Assembly: GCA_023376005.1 (NCBI GenBank)
Contig: CM042143.1
Coordinates: forward strand, 89,060,267 to 89,124,266
DNA from: Doryteuthis pealeii
Taxonomy: Eukaryota > Mollusca > Cephalopoda > Myopsida > Loliginidae
Direction of reading: 5' to 3'
DNA length: 64,000 nt
The notes beneath the pieces are model-generated. The model did no database searches. It was not told the DNA's origin and worked only from the letters and a program-made list of their open reading frames with translations. This document shows, piece after piece, positions 40,735 through 53,119 of this stretch. The position numbers were made by a program, and so were the translations under genes. Positions within the stretch are counted from its first letter, which is position 1; every line of letters begins with the position of its first letter.

Positions 40735-41035
40735 ATAATATCAAGTATTCCTAACTAATACAAATGATTATATTGTTTCAAGTAATTAATTTCATTTAAT
40801 AATAATCAGTTGTTTACACAGTTCTATGGTTTCAAGTATTCCTATATAATACAAATAATTATATTGTTTCAAGTAATTATTTGTATTTGATAAGTCATTT
40901 GTTTACACAATTATATGGTTTCAAGTTACTGATAATCCTTAGTAAACAATTATAGCTGCAAGTAATTATTCTAAATACAAATAATTTTCACATGGTTATA
41001 TGGCATCAAATATTCCTATTGAATATGAGTAATTT
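40735..41035 (+). repeat. Tandem A/T-rich units of about 110 bases
   Basis: GGTTTCAAGTATTCCTA-ATACAAAT and TTGTTTCAAGTAATTA recur three times with decay. Confidence 0.6.
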
Positions 41036-41049
41036 TTAAACAGATCTAT

Positions 41050-41250
41050 TTGACCCATAGATGGGACCCTAACAGGTACTAACACTTTGGGTCAGAGTGG
41101 ACCTGGGAGTAATGGCAATGAAGGGGTACTTCACATGACCCAGAGCTTCAGAATTGGAGCCTCACTACCAGATGCAATTTAGTGTCATACTCAGGACAAC
41201 ACTTTTTGGGGGGGTTTGGAGTTTTACCTCTCTGCAGGGGATACTCTTAG
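41050..41250 (+). repeat. R1 fragment
   Basis: GATGGGACCCTAACAGGTAC, GGTCAGAGTGGACCTGGGAG, TGTCATACTCAGGACA, then TCTCTGCAGGGGATAC after an internal deletion. Confidence 0.65.
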
Positions 41251-41559
41251 CATATTTTTAGCCATGCAAAAAAAAAAAAAAAAATAAAAAAAAATAAGTG
41301 TGTGTGTGTGTGTGTGTGTAAAAAAAAAAAAAAAGAGAGAGAAAGTTGCTTCCATAATTTCAATTGAAACTCAAAAAAGATTATTTACGAAAATCTTTGT
41401 TAAAATCAGATAATTAGCATTTTGAAGGGGGGGGGTAAGAATCGGCGTTTTTAGTTGACAAAAGTGAGCGTCCCCTCCCCATCTGTGTATTTGTGCACCT
41501 CTAGTTAGTTTTGCAGTTAAGAAACTCTTTACATCATTGCTATGTGCAACACATGGCTG

Positions 41560-41770
41560 GACAATTTAATGAGGCGTCCTACATACGTGCACACATGGGC
41601 AAATGCCCAAAATAGCGCCAGGTTCGCGCGACCAGTTGGTAACGCTGGCGTCGGACAACGCTGACCCTCTCTCTTTTGTGCAATAGAGAAGAGGTGCTGT
41701 CACAGAATGGGAAATCTGGGGACCAGGTTCGCCCCTAGAGCTTTGCCGCGTTTCGTCCGAAGAGAAGAAT
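41560..41770. other. G+C-rich, CpG-containing island without a gene call
   Basis: The stretch has several CpG clusters (TCGCGCG, GGCGTCGG, GCCGCGTTTCGTCCG), unusual for this window. No long frame or splice-framed exon was recognised. It may be a promoter or the 5' end of an unrecognised repeat. Confidence 0.3.
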
Positions 41771-42444
41771 ATGTAGAGAGAAAAAAAAACAAACCCAGAT
41801 ATTACACTTTTTAAATCCCAGCTTGAAAATCAGACAAGTTTACAAACATTATTTCTGATTTCTTATCAGAAAGCATTACGAACCCCAGTTCACCTTTTAT
41901 TTATTTTAAATTCGAAAGCAAGCAAGACCATATGAGCTTATTTATATGGGACTACTAAAAATAAAAACACTAGTGAGTGCCACACACACAAAACATTTTA
42001 AATAAACGTATTTGGATAGTAGTTTGTAGCAAATTAAAGAAAAAAGAAAAAGAAATGAGTTAAGATATTTTTCTTTTTTAGAACCCTTGATATCTTTATT
42101 TTATTTTATTAGTTGTGCCCTGTAGAATAGAGAGTAAATAAAATTAGATACACGCACTCACTAGACACTAAAGTAACATTTACCTAGAGGTCTAAAGTCT
42201 AAGATTTCAATGACACAAGAAGAAGCGAGGTTTTAACAGTTATCTTAAATTTGATGAAAATTAAATGCAGAAGTAGAAGATAACAACTAGATTTTATTTA
42301 TTTATAAAGAAAATGTTTAGAAGAATAATTAATTACCCTCTATCCTGTGAAAGTGGAGAGAAAAAAAAAAAAGAAGAAAGAAAGAAAGAATGATAAAAAA
42401 AACAAAAAGTTAAAACCTAACGGTAGGCTGTTAACTTTGTTTTT

Positions 42445-42562
42445 TTTTTCTTTCTTTCTTGTTTATTTACTCAATTTACGCTCAGCCATATTTCTTTTTT
42501 TTTTCCTTTTCTTTTCTTATTTATTTACTCAATTTACGCTCAGCCATATTTCTCACTTTTTT
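42445..42562 (+). repeat. Two-unit tandem duplication
   Basis: TTTATTTACTCAATTTACGC and TCAGCCATATTTCT occur twice, 69 bases apart. Confidence 0.7.
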
Positions 42563-42849
42563 GTGTACATCTTTTTTAATCATTTAAGTGAAAAGATATA
42601 CTTTTTCTTACTTATTTAGAAGATCGTAATATTTAAAGGAGAGGAAGAAGAAAAACAAACAAATGCCCTGGGGAAAAAAACCCAACACGAACAAATAAAC
42701 CACTACACCACCCCCAAAAAAATTATACACTAAATAAAAAAAATAGGGAGAAGGTATTTTTTCACCTACACAATTTTTTTCTCTCTCCAGATTATTTGAT
42801 CACGTGACCCAAACATATCGCTAATTACAAATGATAAAGTACATTGTAC

Positions 42850-42881
<32 letters not shown>

Positions 42882-43277
42882 TTGAAAATGTTGTTTAGTA
42901 TTTTATAAACAATTTCTGGAAAAGGAAAAAATAAATTTCGGACCCTTTCATCTTCTAATATTTAAATGATATTTATTGCTAGCAATGAGATATAGTAAAA
43001 TAGATAATCTAAATAAATAAGCAGAAATTCTCCTATACGAGTTAAGGGGTTCACTACACTGAAGAGAGAAGAAGGGAGGGAAGATGTGGGTGCTTCAAAG
43101 TTTTATTGAAAGGGTTAAGCCCCCTCAAGGGATATGACATAAGTTCATTTATGGCCGCGATAGAAGAATAAACAATAATAAATAAATGAAAAGTAGTTTT
43201 TAAATACACAAGATGAACGATTTAAAAATGATTATATCTATATACTTGTATGTATTTATGAGACCAGGTTTGATATG

Positions 43278-43418
43278 AATAATTTTGATATTTCGGACTG
43301 TTGTCCTCATCTTTATTGTGATAAAAACGCCCCCCCCCCAAAAAAAACCCACAACGTTCAGGCCACATTAACCTCGGGCTCGTTGTGTTTACAACAGACC
43401 GAAATATCAAAATTATTG
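43278..43418. repeat. Foldback element FB-A relative, collapsed copy
   Basis: The arms AATAATTTTGATATTTCGG and complement flank TGTCCTCATCTTTATTG and ACAACGTTCAGGCC, recognisable pieces of FB-A, with a C-run and A-run between. Confidence 0.5.
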
Positions 43419-43944
43419 ATTATATCTTCTTTGTTTAATATTTAATCTAGCCATTTCTTACAACTTCGAGAATAAAAGGGGAGAGAAAAGTAAAGGTAAT
43501 ATTAATATCTATTTTTTTTAAAAATCGGTGTTAAAAAAAACAAAAAAACAAAACTTTAGAAACGTTCGGGCATACAATTAAACAAAAATAGCTTTATTTT
43601 TAAGAGAATTAAAACACTGTACAATTAAAAAAATGGGCAAAAAATATTGAATATCAAAGGTGAAAAATAAATTCGGTGAATTTTTTTTATCTGGCTATAA
43701 AATCAATTTACAGGACAAGAACTAACATTCCTTCAAATCTTCCATTATTCACCAATTTTATTCTTGCAAAACTAACGAAAAATTAAAAAAGGTTTCAGTA
43801 TTGTATATAATCATCATACAAATAACTACACCCTTTTCATAAGAACGATAAAGTTATAAAAATAAATCTAGATTCATTTTACTTACATGTGAGAAAGTCT
43901 TTTTAACCTGTCCCACGTCCTTTTTTCTGTTTATACCGTCTGCA

Positions 43945-44008
43945 TCAAATCGCGTCGGCGGATTCCGGTGCATTCTGGGTACGTCACTTCCGGCGGTGTT
44001 CGACAAGC
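43945..44008 (+). promoter_or_regulatory. CpG-rich promoter-like segment with CRE- and ETS-type motifs
   Basis: In otherwise A+T-rich DNA this short stretch is dense in CpG and holds TACGTCA (CRE-like) immediately followed by CTTCCGG (ETS-like), plus a second TTCCGG and GCATTCTGGGTA. Such motifs cluster just upstream of start sites of housekeeping animal genes. No TATA box is evident. Confidence 0.4.
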
Positions 44009-44036
44009 ATGGCTTCAAAAAATATCAACCAAACGG
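44009..44036 (+). CDS. Possible first coding exon of an unidentified gene
   Basis: An ATG in a fair Kozak context (CAAGCATGG) opens a frame reading MASKNINQT and then reaches ACGG/GTATAA, a plausible splice donor. Without splicing the frame would stop after 22 codons. It lies just downstream of a CpG-rich promoter-like stretch. The next exon would be downstream in a repeat-rich intron and was not found, so the call rests on context. Confidence 0.35.
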
Positions 44037-44104
44037 GTATAAAATTAACAGAGTATATTCTTCAATGGGATTCATAATTTATTATTAGATAATTTATTAT
44101 TCAT

Positions 44105-44310
44105 TTTAGTCTTAATTTACGCTATGTTTTAGTGGGCCGGCGTCAGGCGAATTTAGATATTTTCTGAGTCGTTTTTTTTGTCGGCAAATTAATGTAGATA
44201 TTTTACATGACCCCCCCCCTCCCAGGTTTTTATCGACAATACAATGTAAATATTTTAACCCCCTCCCTTTTAGAAAATTAAAACATAGCGTAAATTCGGA
44301 CAGGACGACA
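44105..44310. repeat. Foldback element FB-B, short copy
   Basis: The ends TTAATTTACGCTATGTTTTA and its complement near 44280-44300 match the termini of the long copy at 14007-14615, and the inner TGTCGGCAAATTAATGTAG is shared. It lies just downstream of the promoter-like segment at 43945. Confidence 0.6.
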
Positions 44311-44989
44311 AAGGATCTAAATTACCCATAATCTATTATTAGTTTAAGTTATTATTAGTTAAAGGTCGATAATAAATCTTTAAACCTGGGACAAATAAGT
44401 AAAATCTCTCTGGCTGCCCATGTGAGCCTCTTAAAAAAGTATCAGAAAGTTTATCGCATTTTTTAAGCAAAAATAAAAACAATTTTTATTTTTTCCATTT
44501 TCTATTTCTTCAGGATATACATGGGAACAATTTTCTTAGGAAGTTTTTATTTTGCCCTTTTCGGTTTTTATGGATAGTTAACGCGTACGCGCGTACACAG
44601 ACACTGAGATATACACACACACAAACTATTAAAAAAAAAAAAAAAAAGAGGGGCTCAATGATAACCTTAAAAAGCATCTTTTATTTATTAAATATTTTAT
44701 TTAAAATAGAGAAGAGGAGACATGTGAAAAATTGTCGATTGACTGGCACAAAAACCGTTTTTGAAAAATGTATTTCATAATCTTGTTAATTCTACTAACT
44801 ATGGCAAAGTTTGTGTGCGCGTACGAGTGTGTATGGGGGGGGGGGGCACGACCAAGCAGACGATATCATAAACCTGATTTTTTTTTTACATTCATGAAAC
44901 ACTGTCGCGTTCTAGTTCGGTCTCAATGCCACTGGAAGGTATCACATGGCAAAATATGCATTTCTGGCCAAACAGCGAAATATACATTT

Positions 44990-45848
44990 TGGCTGGTTAG
45001 TTGGTTGGTTGGTTGGTTGGTTGGTTGGTTGGATTTTATGGCATGTCAACTTTGGGTTAAAGTTTAGATACTGGTTCCCTTAAAAAATTGTAAAAAGTAT
45101 CTGATACCTCTAAAGGAGGCGGCTTCATTCCGGAAATGAGGTAACCAAACGAGTACATGGTACTATTAGTATTTTTGTAATTTAACCATTGTAGTTCTTT
45201 TTGACAATAACAAAATAAAGAATTATTCTATCAATTATTATTCTGATAAACCCATTACAATCTATTTGATTTCCATATGCCACAGTTAAATGAGCTGTAT
45301 ATCTTTATTAAACTATAAAATGACTTGATTTGTTAAGTTAAAAGTGAAAGTTAATAGAAATAATGACATCGTGACGTGCATTTAAAAAAATTGAAATAGT
45401 TTATTATAAATTATTTTAATTTATTATCTTGATATATAAATGAATTATTTATATTATATCTACATCTAGATAATAAATGCTATGCTTAAGTAATAGGTAC
45501 TAGGTACTTTTCACAATATCACAATTTTTCCTTAAGGGAGCCCCACTTTTGGGCATACATGTCTGATACCTAAAATTTGACCCCCCCCACTATGTCAACC
45601 CTTGTTGGGTTATTTTATGCCGGAGACGTTTTGTTTAATTCATTCTTGATGGGTATTTAACATTTTTTTAAAAACTCAATTTTTAACACAATTTTTAAAC
45701 TCATTTTTCTACTTAACTCATAGATCGTACTACTCCGGGTCAGTGGACCTGAGAGTAGTGGTGATGAAGGGATACACCACACTCCCCAGAGCTCCAATAT
45801 TTGAATTTCACCATTAGATGCAGTTTAACGTTATGCCTAGGACACTAG
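44990..45848 (+). repeat. R1 copy split by foldback FB-H
   Basis: The head has eight GGTT units (44996-45031). The copy is interrupted at 45058 and resumes at 45592 to GTTATGCCTAGGACACTAGA. Confidence 0.62.
45058..45593. repeat. Foldback element FB-H inserted inside an R1 copy
   Basis: The ends AAAGTTTAGATACTGG and TACCTAAAATTTGACC are inverted relatives, as are GTAAAAAGTATCTGATACCT and AGGTACTAGGTACTTTTC. R1 sequence stops at the left end and resumes at about 45592 (ATGTCAACCCTTGTTGGG). Confidence 0.6.
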
Positions 45849-45849
45849 A

Positions 45850-46175
45850 CATTTTGATATGAAGTACATGTGGGGTGACACGAATTTTAACGTTGGTTTA
45901 AAGGTCGTTGGTTATTTCTGGTGCGAGTTCACAGGCTTTCCTTTTAACCCCATTATATTTGGTGGTCATGCTGGAAAGGAATTAAAGAAAGAAAAGGGAA
46001 GAGACAAAGACAAAAGGTAGTTTTATGATTCAGCCTTTATTCATGTGTCATAGCTACCCCGTGGAGATGAAATGTCTTCATGTCCAGTAATAGTGTCTGA
46101 GAATGGCCGAGTGATTATCTTGGAGGTAGAAAGTTGGTCCTTTTTCCTGGAAATGCTCAGAGGGTTCTTTCTGTC
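45850..46175 (-). repeat. Composite repeat TR1, right end, second copy
   Basis: It is the reverse complement of 4265-4625: GTGGGGTGACACGAATTTTA, CCCCATTATATTTGGTGGTC and CCTTTTTCCTGGAAATGCTC are shared. No minisatellite accompanies it. Confidence 0.6.
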
Positions 46176-46199
46176 TTATGGGAGATTGTTATTTATTTT

Positions 46200-46580
46200 T
46201 TTATTATGCGACACAAGGTCATTTTTTTAGCAGAGTGTTTTTTATTTTTATTTTTATGAATATATTCTTCGGACCTTCCACTCTTTCCCCAACTCTCTTT
46301 CTTTCTTTCTTTCTTTCTTTCTTATTATATTTTTTATTATATTTTTTCTGTATAGAATGTCACTTTTTCCCCTTTCTTTATGATAAAAACGGAATGGTTC
46401 ATAATTTAGCTGAGGTGTCAACACTCACAAGAAATAAGAATTCGGCGAATAAGCAACACCAGATAATCAGGATTTACATTTCTGCATTTCATCTTGGACG
46501 ATTTGGACAGTCTCATTTTTAACCTGAAGGTGTTGTAAGATGATAACGGTCGTACAATTAAGGAACACGAGTATCAATAT
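46200..46580 (+). repeat. Repeat R3, copy 2
   Basis: About 80 percent like 39040-39350. A 114-codon frame across it starts upstream and has no counterpart in copy 1, so it is not counted as a gene. Confidence 0.65.
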
Positions 46581-46599
46581 ATAGATAATAGATAATAAA

Positions 46600-47390
46600 T
46601 ACATTTTCCCATGATACAAAAAATGAAATAATCGGAAAGGGTTTTGGGCTATATGCCCCTATTTATGACCCCACTTCCGAAATGAGATAATCTCTCTCTT
46701 ACCTTCCTGTCTCGATAAGGAGTAGCAACGCACGAGTTGCGTTCCTGTCAACCGAGAGAGGGAGGGGCATGTGCACCCCCAACAACCTCATGTCGCATGG
46801 CATATGATATCTGACCAGACTTGTAAGTCTTTACACTTTCATCCTCTACCAGCTACACATGTAGACTTAACTACCATTAAAATTCTCCTTTTCATACAAG
46901 GACAATTCGCTCATGAAACTATATATAATCTTTCTTTTTGACTTCAGCAACGTTAGCAGTCAATGCTTTCAAGAGTTCCAAAAAGGGTTAATCAAAGTAA
47001 GTATGGAAATATTTGATATTTGGCCCTTTTGTCAACTCAACGCCGTGTTGACTCGAGCTCAACCAATATCTACATTAACTACATAGATATTATCCAAACT
47101 TACTGTTTACTCATAAGACTAACAAAAAAAAAAAAAAAAAAAAAAAAAAAGGAAAAAAAAGGGATTCCGGACGTACAAGAAAGACTTTTGAACTTTGTTT
47201 TCCCTTAAACCTCATTAAAGGAACAAATGGTTCGTAGTAAAACCCAAGTTTTTCTTGCTATTTTTTGACGAGGAGTGCTATAACAATTATTAGATATAGT
47301 GGCTTTTCAGCAACTAGACAATATAATGAATTAGGAGGCATTATTTTCAGAACAGCCCTCTTACGGACACGATGTGTCCAGGGTTTGACG
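46600..47390. other. Unassigned stretch
   Basis: Moderately G+C-rich at 46660-46830 with GAGAGAGGGAGGGG; a long poly-A at 47122-47158. No gene or known repeat recognised. Confidence 0.4.
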
Positions 47391-47394
47391 TTAA

Positions 47395-47640
47395 ACTACA
47401 TCTAACCATGACGTTCCAGTTTTGGAGCTCTGGGGAGTGTGGAGTACCCCTTCATCACCATTACTCCCAGGTTCATTCTGCCCGGAGTGGTAGTACCTAC
47501 TAGGGTCCAATCTCTGGGTTAAATAGAAAAGAGTTAAAAAAAAAACTGAATACCCATCAAGAATGAATAAAATAAAATGTCTTCGGCATAAAATAACCCA
47601 ACAAAGGTTGACATGCCGTAAAATCCAACTAACCAACGAA
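47395..47640 (-). repeat. R1 head and front body
   Basis: TTTGGAGCTCTGGGGAGTGT, GTGGTAGTACCTACTAGGGT and AACAAAGGTTGACATGCCGT. Confidence 0.65.
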
Positions 47641-48554
47641 CAACGGACACGATAAGCAAACAAATAATGTTTGTGTTATTACGCTCACTGTATCTGTTGT
47701 AGTTTCCATGGAAATATAATTGGAGGGTTACCGCTAGATCACCGAATTTAAGCAGCGATGATATGCCGTAAAATAAAACAACAACAACAACAACATAATT
47801 GGAGGCATTACTTTTGGAGCACCCGTCGTAGTAAGAGAATTTATTATAATCTTTTGATATTTTTTTTCTTTTTTTACTTCACCCAAATCCAGCACATAAC
47901 TTGGTGTATGTAACAATCTACTTTTTAAATTAATATCTAGACACGCCTTCATAGTTGTTGAGGCACTTTCTGTTTTTCTGAAATAGCGAGTCGACCGCAA
48001 CATTAACACAGAGCTTCTTACACTAATTTCGACATATATCTACAATCTACGTATAGAGCGTACAATGATCATATTATTATTTCAATCTATTTCTAATTTT
48101 GGTTTTGTAATCAATTTGTTTTCCCTCTCTCTTTTCACTACCTCTGTCTTATCCCCCTCTCTCTTTTAAGCTATACACTTTACGTCTACTATTTTTTATA
48201 TTTCTTGTCTAATACCGTATATACACGCATATCAAGCGATATTCTAAGACTTAAATTTTGACCCAATATTCGGTGGTTGCATCATACGCGAGATACAAAC
48301 TTTACGTTTGTAGATAACTGGTCAAGGGGAGGGCAATAGATGGCTCACGTGCAGATATCTCGTCAGCTGTGTTTATATTGCTGTAGCGTGGTATTTTCGT
48401 TAAACTCAGTACCCCCCCCCCAAAAAAAAAACAAGAAAAAAAACAAAAAAAAAAAAAAAACTAAAACAACCATACGAAACGACCCCCCCCCGGAAAACCA
48501 AGGAAATTGAAGAAAAAAATATATTTCCACAATGCCACTGTTAGCTGGGACTTT

Positions 48555-48985
48555 AAAATACACCGACTGCACCTCTGCAGATGGGTACCCCCCCCCAATG
48601 GGGCCACCTATTGGCCGTAGGTGGCGACTCGTGATGGAAACCTGGTGGCTGAGCAGTCCATGACATGCAACACCCCACTTTGTTCCTTACTTAGACTAGA
48701 AGGTCGGTCGGATATCCTCCCACCCATCAATCGGCTTGTCACATCAAGCCCTAGCACCTATATGATTGTCCCAAACTTATTGCCTTTAACCTTTTATCCT
48801 ATATATGCTAGAAGGCGGTGGCTGAGGGTTTGTGTTCTGGGTATGACGTTAAACTCTCTCTGATTGTGAAATTCCAATTCAGGAGCTCTGGGGAATGGGG
48901 AGTACCCTTGATCAACATTACTCCAGGTCCACTCTGATCCGGAGTGGTAGTACTTGTTAGGGTCCTATCTATGAGTTTAAAAAAA
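48555..48985 (-). repeat. R1 body
   Basis: ACCGACTGCACCTCTGCAGA, GTGGCTGAGCAGTCCATGAC, CACCCCACTTTGT and GAGTGGTAGTACTTGTTAGG. Confidence 0.68.
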
Positions 48986-49047
48986 ATGTGTTATATACCT
49001 CTTTACTCGGGTGTATATAATCGGTGGAGAGTTCATCTCTTGTGTAT

Positions 49048-49048
<1 letters not shown>

Positions 49049-49117
<69 letters not shown>
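49049..49117. repeat. (GA)n microsatellite, about 69 bases
   Basis: A pure AG run. Confidence 0.9.
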
Positions 49118-49122
<5 letters not shown>

Positions 49123-49609
49123 GTTCTTATTTGTTTTCTACCCGGTTGCCATATTCTTTGGGCTGACTATTAAGGGTTGGTTTACCTCTTCTTCGTTGAT
49201 TCTTCTTGCTGGGATGGTCATTGCTTGTTTAATAATTTAATTAACAAACACAACAACTTGTTTGTTTCTTGATCAAGTTTTATTTCTTAGCCCATGATTC
49301 CGCCGCGGGGAGAAATGGACACCGTCAGAGCCGACAATTGCGTTTGTATTCCTTGAAAGCTGGGTCGCAGCTGCTAACTAAACTAACTTATTCTCACGCG
49401 TCTGTAGTGGCGTGTTTTTTAAGGGGTCAAAAGGTTATTAACCGTATACGGGTAATTTTCCATGGGGCCCCGTTATTCTTAATCTAACAGACCTTATTCA
49501 AATTATGACTACATATACGTTCACAATTCATGACTGCCCATAAATTATAACATTTGTTAAAAAATGAGTTTGAAAATTAAATTTTTCAAACTCATTTTTA
49601 GACAAAAAG

Positions 49610-49802
49610 CATGAGCAAATCTAACTCATATTATCATAGAGACATCGTTAATAAATATAAGATTTATTCTATTATGAATGATTTTGACTATAAATTAAAT
49701 AGTCATTGATAAACCTACGCAATTTCTGTGGGTATTGTGGTGTAAACAGTGACGTAGTTCCGGTCACAGACAGACAGACACCGAATCTCCATTATAATAA
49801 GA
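49610..49802 (-). mobile_element. Helitron-like 5' end, copy 3
   Basis: The complement begins TCTTATTATAATGGAGATTC, then GGTGTCTGTCTGTCTGTGAC; it loses similarity after about 190 bases. Confidence 0.42.
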
Positions 49803-49983
49803 TATAGAATGAATAGAGCAAGTTCCAGAGATCATTCAGCATCTTGTCCTGAGACTATTCAGGTCTCCCTTAATCTCGCCGTGTTATGGAATAATTTCAA
49901 GAGTTACCGATGACTAATATTTGCAAACGACCGATAATGGCCGGCGGAAGACGGAAGATATTTATTTTTGTCAGAAAAAAAGT

Positions 49984-50035
49984 AGGGGTACTTACCTTCC
50001 AGGGGCTTCGAGCAGGGTGAGTGAGGATTAAGAAG
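49984..50035 (+). repeat. Repeat R4-like start only
   Basis: GGTACTTACCTTCCAGGGGC followed by TTCGAGCAGG; the rest of the family is absent. Confidence 0.3.
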
Positions 50036-50301
50036 CGCCTACCTTGTGTTTGGTCATATTTATTACATGTTTATTCGGATTAAAGGTCATGTGTCGACCG
50101 CCTATGTCACATATCACACCTTGCCTTATGATACAAGGGGCTTGTTTTGACACAGAGATCACTCAGTTTTTATTACCATTCTACCTACACGTCGATCGTG
50201 CTTATAGAACGACAGTAATCCTAAACAAGTAGACCAAATACCGAACCAAGGTCGCAACATTGGCAATTTGTTGCAAGACTAATTCTGCCTACTTCAAATT
50301 C

Positions 50302-51040
50302 GAGACAAGGTGTTTTCTCCGGTAATACTTTTTTGGTACGATCAACTGCCACTCGCTCAAGTTCGGCCTATGACATCAGCTTTAGACATACCCACAAATC
50401 TTGATGAAAACAAATAATCTTCGCCAGGACCAACTTTTAAAACCAACTTTTTTTATTTTATTTCTGGTTCCACAAATATTTTTTCTTTAGTTACGAATTT
50501 TATTTTATTTACGTTTTTATAGTGCGTTTAGAAGTAGAAATTTCCGTAATTTATTTATTTTTTGTTTGTTTTTTTAGTAAAGTTTTCACTCAAAGATCTT
50601 CTTAAAATTTATCGAGTGAGGGGAAACATGAAATGATTGTTTGATTTCTAAAAAAAAAAAAAATAATAATAAAGATTCGTGCATATTAAAATAATTGTCA
50701 ATAAAAATTTATATAAAAATATAGAATCGTCTTATTTATAAATAAAAATGTAAATAAAAGAAAATTCGTAACTAAAGAAAAAATGTTTGTAGAACCCTAA
50801 ATTTACATGATTCAAAGTTGTTTTTTTTAATTTTATTTAAAACTTTCAATTTTCTAAGCTAAAAATATTACGTTTTAAAAGTAAAATAATTGAGGCTGTA
50901 CTGTAAGCGAAGAGAAATTTGTTATCATCAAGATTTGTGGGCGTGTCTAAAGTTGATGTCATAGGCCGAACTCGAGTGAGTGGCAGATGATCGTACCAAA
51001 AAAGTATTACCCGTGTTTTCTCTTATTTTCTTGTTGTCTC
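50302..51040. repeat. Foldback element FB-E
   Basis: The arms start GAGACAAGGTGTTTTCTCCG and end with a diverged complement; inner blocks TTTTTTGGTACGATCAACTG, AGTTCGGCCTATGACATCA and CCACAAATCTTGATGA pair with the right arm. The loop (50440-50900) is A/T-rich and itself partly inverted. Confidence 0.65.
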
Positions 51041-51151
51041 AATATGGGATTGATTTACCTTCTACTTCCTTGTTACTGAGGATACCCCACCCCCTCCGTA
51101 GCATTAACTTCGGAGGAAATCGTTACACTATCATACCACTGAATTACTATC

Positions 51152-51420
51152 ATACTTACCTAAATTAGGAGCTTCGGCTCCTGTGTCCAGGGGCTTCGGC
51201 TCCTGGGCCGGTAATTAATTAGATAGCGTGATCCCAGGTGGCCGTCCACCCAGGTAGTACCTGCCCTTCATCTAAAAGGACAGGATCGGGTTTATTGCCT
51301 GGTGCCTGAGGCACCCCAAAAGGAAAATACCGAAAAAGATTCACGCACTTTTTGCACTGGTCACCACATGAGCTTCGGTTTGTGCGTGGCTCCCCACGTT
51401 AAAAACACCTTGTGCCTGAT
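51152..51420 (+). repeat. Repeat R4 with UUCG hairpins and U1-like start
   Basis: It begins ATACTTACCT, the first ten bases of U1 snRNA, then GGAGCTTCGGCTCC and CAGGGGCTTCGGCTCCTG (two C-UUCG-G hairpins), and ends GTGCGTGGCTCCCCACGTTA. About 250 bases are shared with 59237-59470. Confidence 0.45.
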
Positions 51421-51524
51421 GGGAAATCAAGAAAAACTTGTCACTGAGGGTTTAATTGCAATAGTTGAACATTTCTTATGAGCACTAATGTTTGACTTTG
51501 TGATACCATGGATAGTTTTGTTTG

Positions 51525-51604
51525 CTTTCTTTGTTTAATGGCATATCAACCTTCGTGGGTTATTCAATGCTAAAGTCTCCTTTGTAGAAGAACAGTAACA
51601 AAAA
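51525..51604 (+). repeat. R1 variant-b head
   Basis: TTTGTTTAATGGCATATCAA and AAAGTCTCCTTTGTAGAAGA. Confidence 0.55.
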
Positions 51605-51725
51605 GTAAAGTCGATGAAGTAGTCTATTGTCGGTATCAGCCGGACAGTAAAGGAGTCTCTCCCCTTTTCCCTAGCACTAGGCGAGAGAAATTATTTCACT
51701 GAGGTGAAGCACCACACCTACCGTA
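51605..51725 (-). repeat. SINE S1 body fused to an R1 head
   Basis: The plus strand reads R1 head sequence (51525-51600) and then AAAAAGTAAAGTCGATGAAG, the complement of the S1 3' end. Confidence 0.65.
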
Positions 51726-52099
51726 ATCTTCCATGCTGATTTATCATAGCATACCACCCCTTCATACTTAAATTGCACATACCACAACCTTCTTTTATTT
51801 TGGCCTTATACCGTACAAAGAAAGCTTAGTAAATATCAACGATAATTCATGATGAACAGCTCATTCTGTTGATAGAACATTGGAGGTACCGCATGATTTT
51901 TTGGGTTGACAGAACTTATTTGATCTGAAAGACAAAAGGATGATGTATCACCGCCTTCATAATTCTGAACTAGCAAAAGTATGCGCCCTTCCCCCGGGCG
52001 CAAGTATTTAAGTTTTAATGTAATAAAATAATATATTAAATTAGAAAGACTAACGAAACTAAATAAAATAATATAAAAATATTACTTATTTTAACAGTA

Positions 52100-52520
52100 T
52101 TTTAATTGATTTCTATATAAAATTATGCATTGGATTGCTTTTAATACGTTTGAGAATAACATGATAGTATTAGAAATCAGTAACAGCAAATGATTATTTA
52201 TTAAACCCAGTTTTGTTAAAATCATTATGCAAATTATTCCCACCAGATACTATGTAAATCTTTATTAATTAGAGATATATAACACATATTTCAGGATTTT
52301 AAATGCATTAATAATATGAACAGTTTTGCGGCAAATCTAACTCAGCTAGACTTTAATAAATACATCGTTAATAAGTATAAGTAAGATGCTAATTAAGATT
52401 AAAAATGACTATTTTATAATACTTGAAAATATAACTTAAATAACTAAGGGAATCGTGACGTCAGTGGTGACGTAGTTTCAGCTACAGACAGACAGTTACA
52501 TAATATCCATTATAATAAGA
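52100..52520 (-). mobile_element. Helitron-like 5' end, copy 4
   Basis: The complement begins TCTTATTATAATGGATATTA and continues through AAACTACGTCACC and the AATAAAGATTTACATAG-type block shared by copies 1 and 2. Confidence 0.42.
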
Positions 52521-52984
52521 CTAGCAAAAAGAAAGAAAAAAAACACCCTCGGCCGGTGTAAAAATTAATTTTTGAAAGATATTGCCTGAGGGGGTACGAT
52601 TTGAAATTTCAATGACAGAGGGTTTGTATCATAAGTAAATAAAATCATCAAATTTATTAAAGGAGTAAAAAAAATAAAACTATTTGAAATATAAAATGTT
52701 GTATGCATCTATTAATTATTAATTAAATAATTACTTTGAATATTTTACACATAAATTTTACACAAAATCATAGGTATTTATTTATTTGTAAACTTTTTAG
52801 TTAAGCTCATGATACTGAAAAATATGACCATTTCTTGTTTGTAAATAATTTTCTCGTAAGACTCTATACGTCAGGTAACTTTAAATATATATTAAGACAA
52901 AAACAAACTATATATAGATATGTAATACCGGCATGTATTTATCTAAATTTCTTTAAAAAAAAAAAACATAATTAAGTTTGCATA

Positions 52985-53112
52985 CTCAAATTTTGAGTGT
53001 ATATGAAATAAGGTTGTCCTTTATTCTATGTATTGACCATTTTGAGTAATGTGACGTAAGCAGTGACGTAGTTTCGGTTACAGATAAATTAAGACTGAAT
53101 CTCCATTATTGA
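52985..53112 (-). mobile_element. Helitron-like 5' end, copy 5 (short)
   Basis: The complement holds AATAATGGAGATTCAGTCTT and GAAACTACGTCACTGCTTAC. Confidence 0.38.
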
Positions 53113-53119
53113 TAGATTT

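Noticed and set aside
46178..46522. 114-residue plus-strand frame
   Set aside because: It lies in repeat R3; the frame is not kept in the other copy at 39040-39350.
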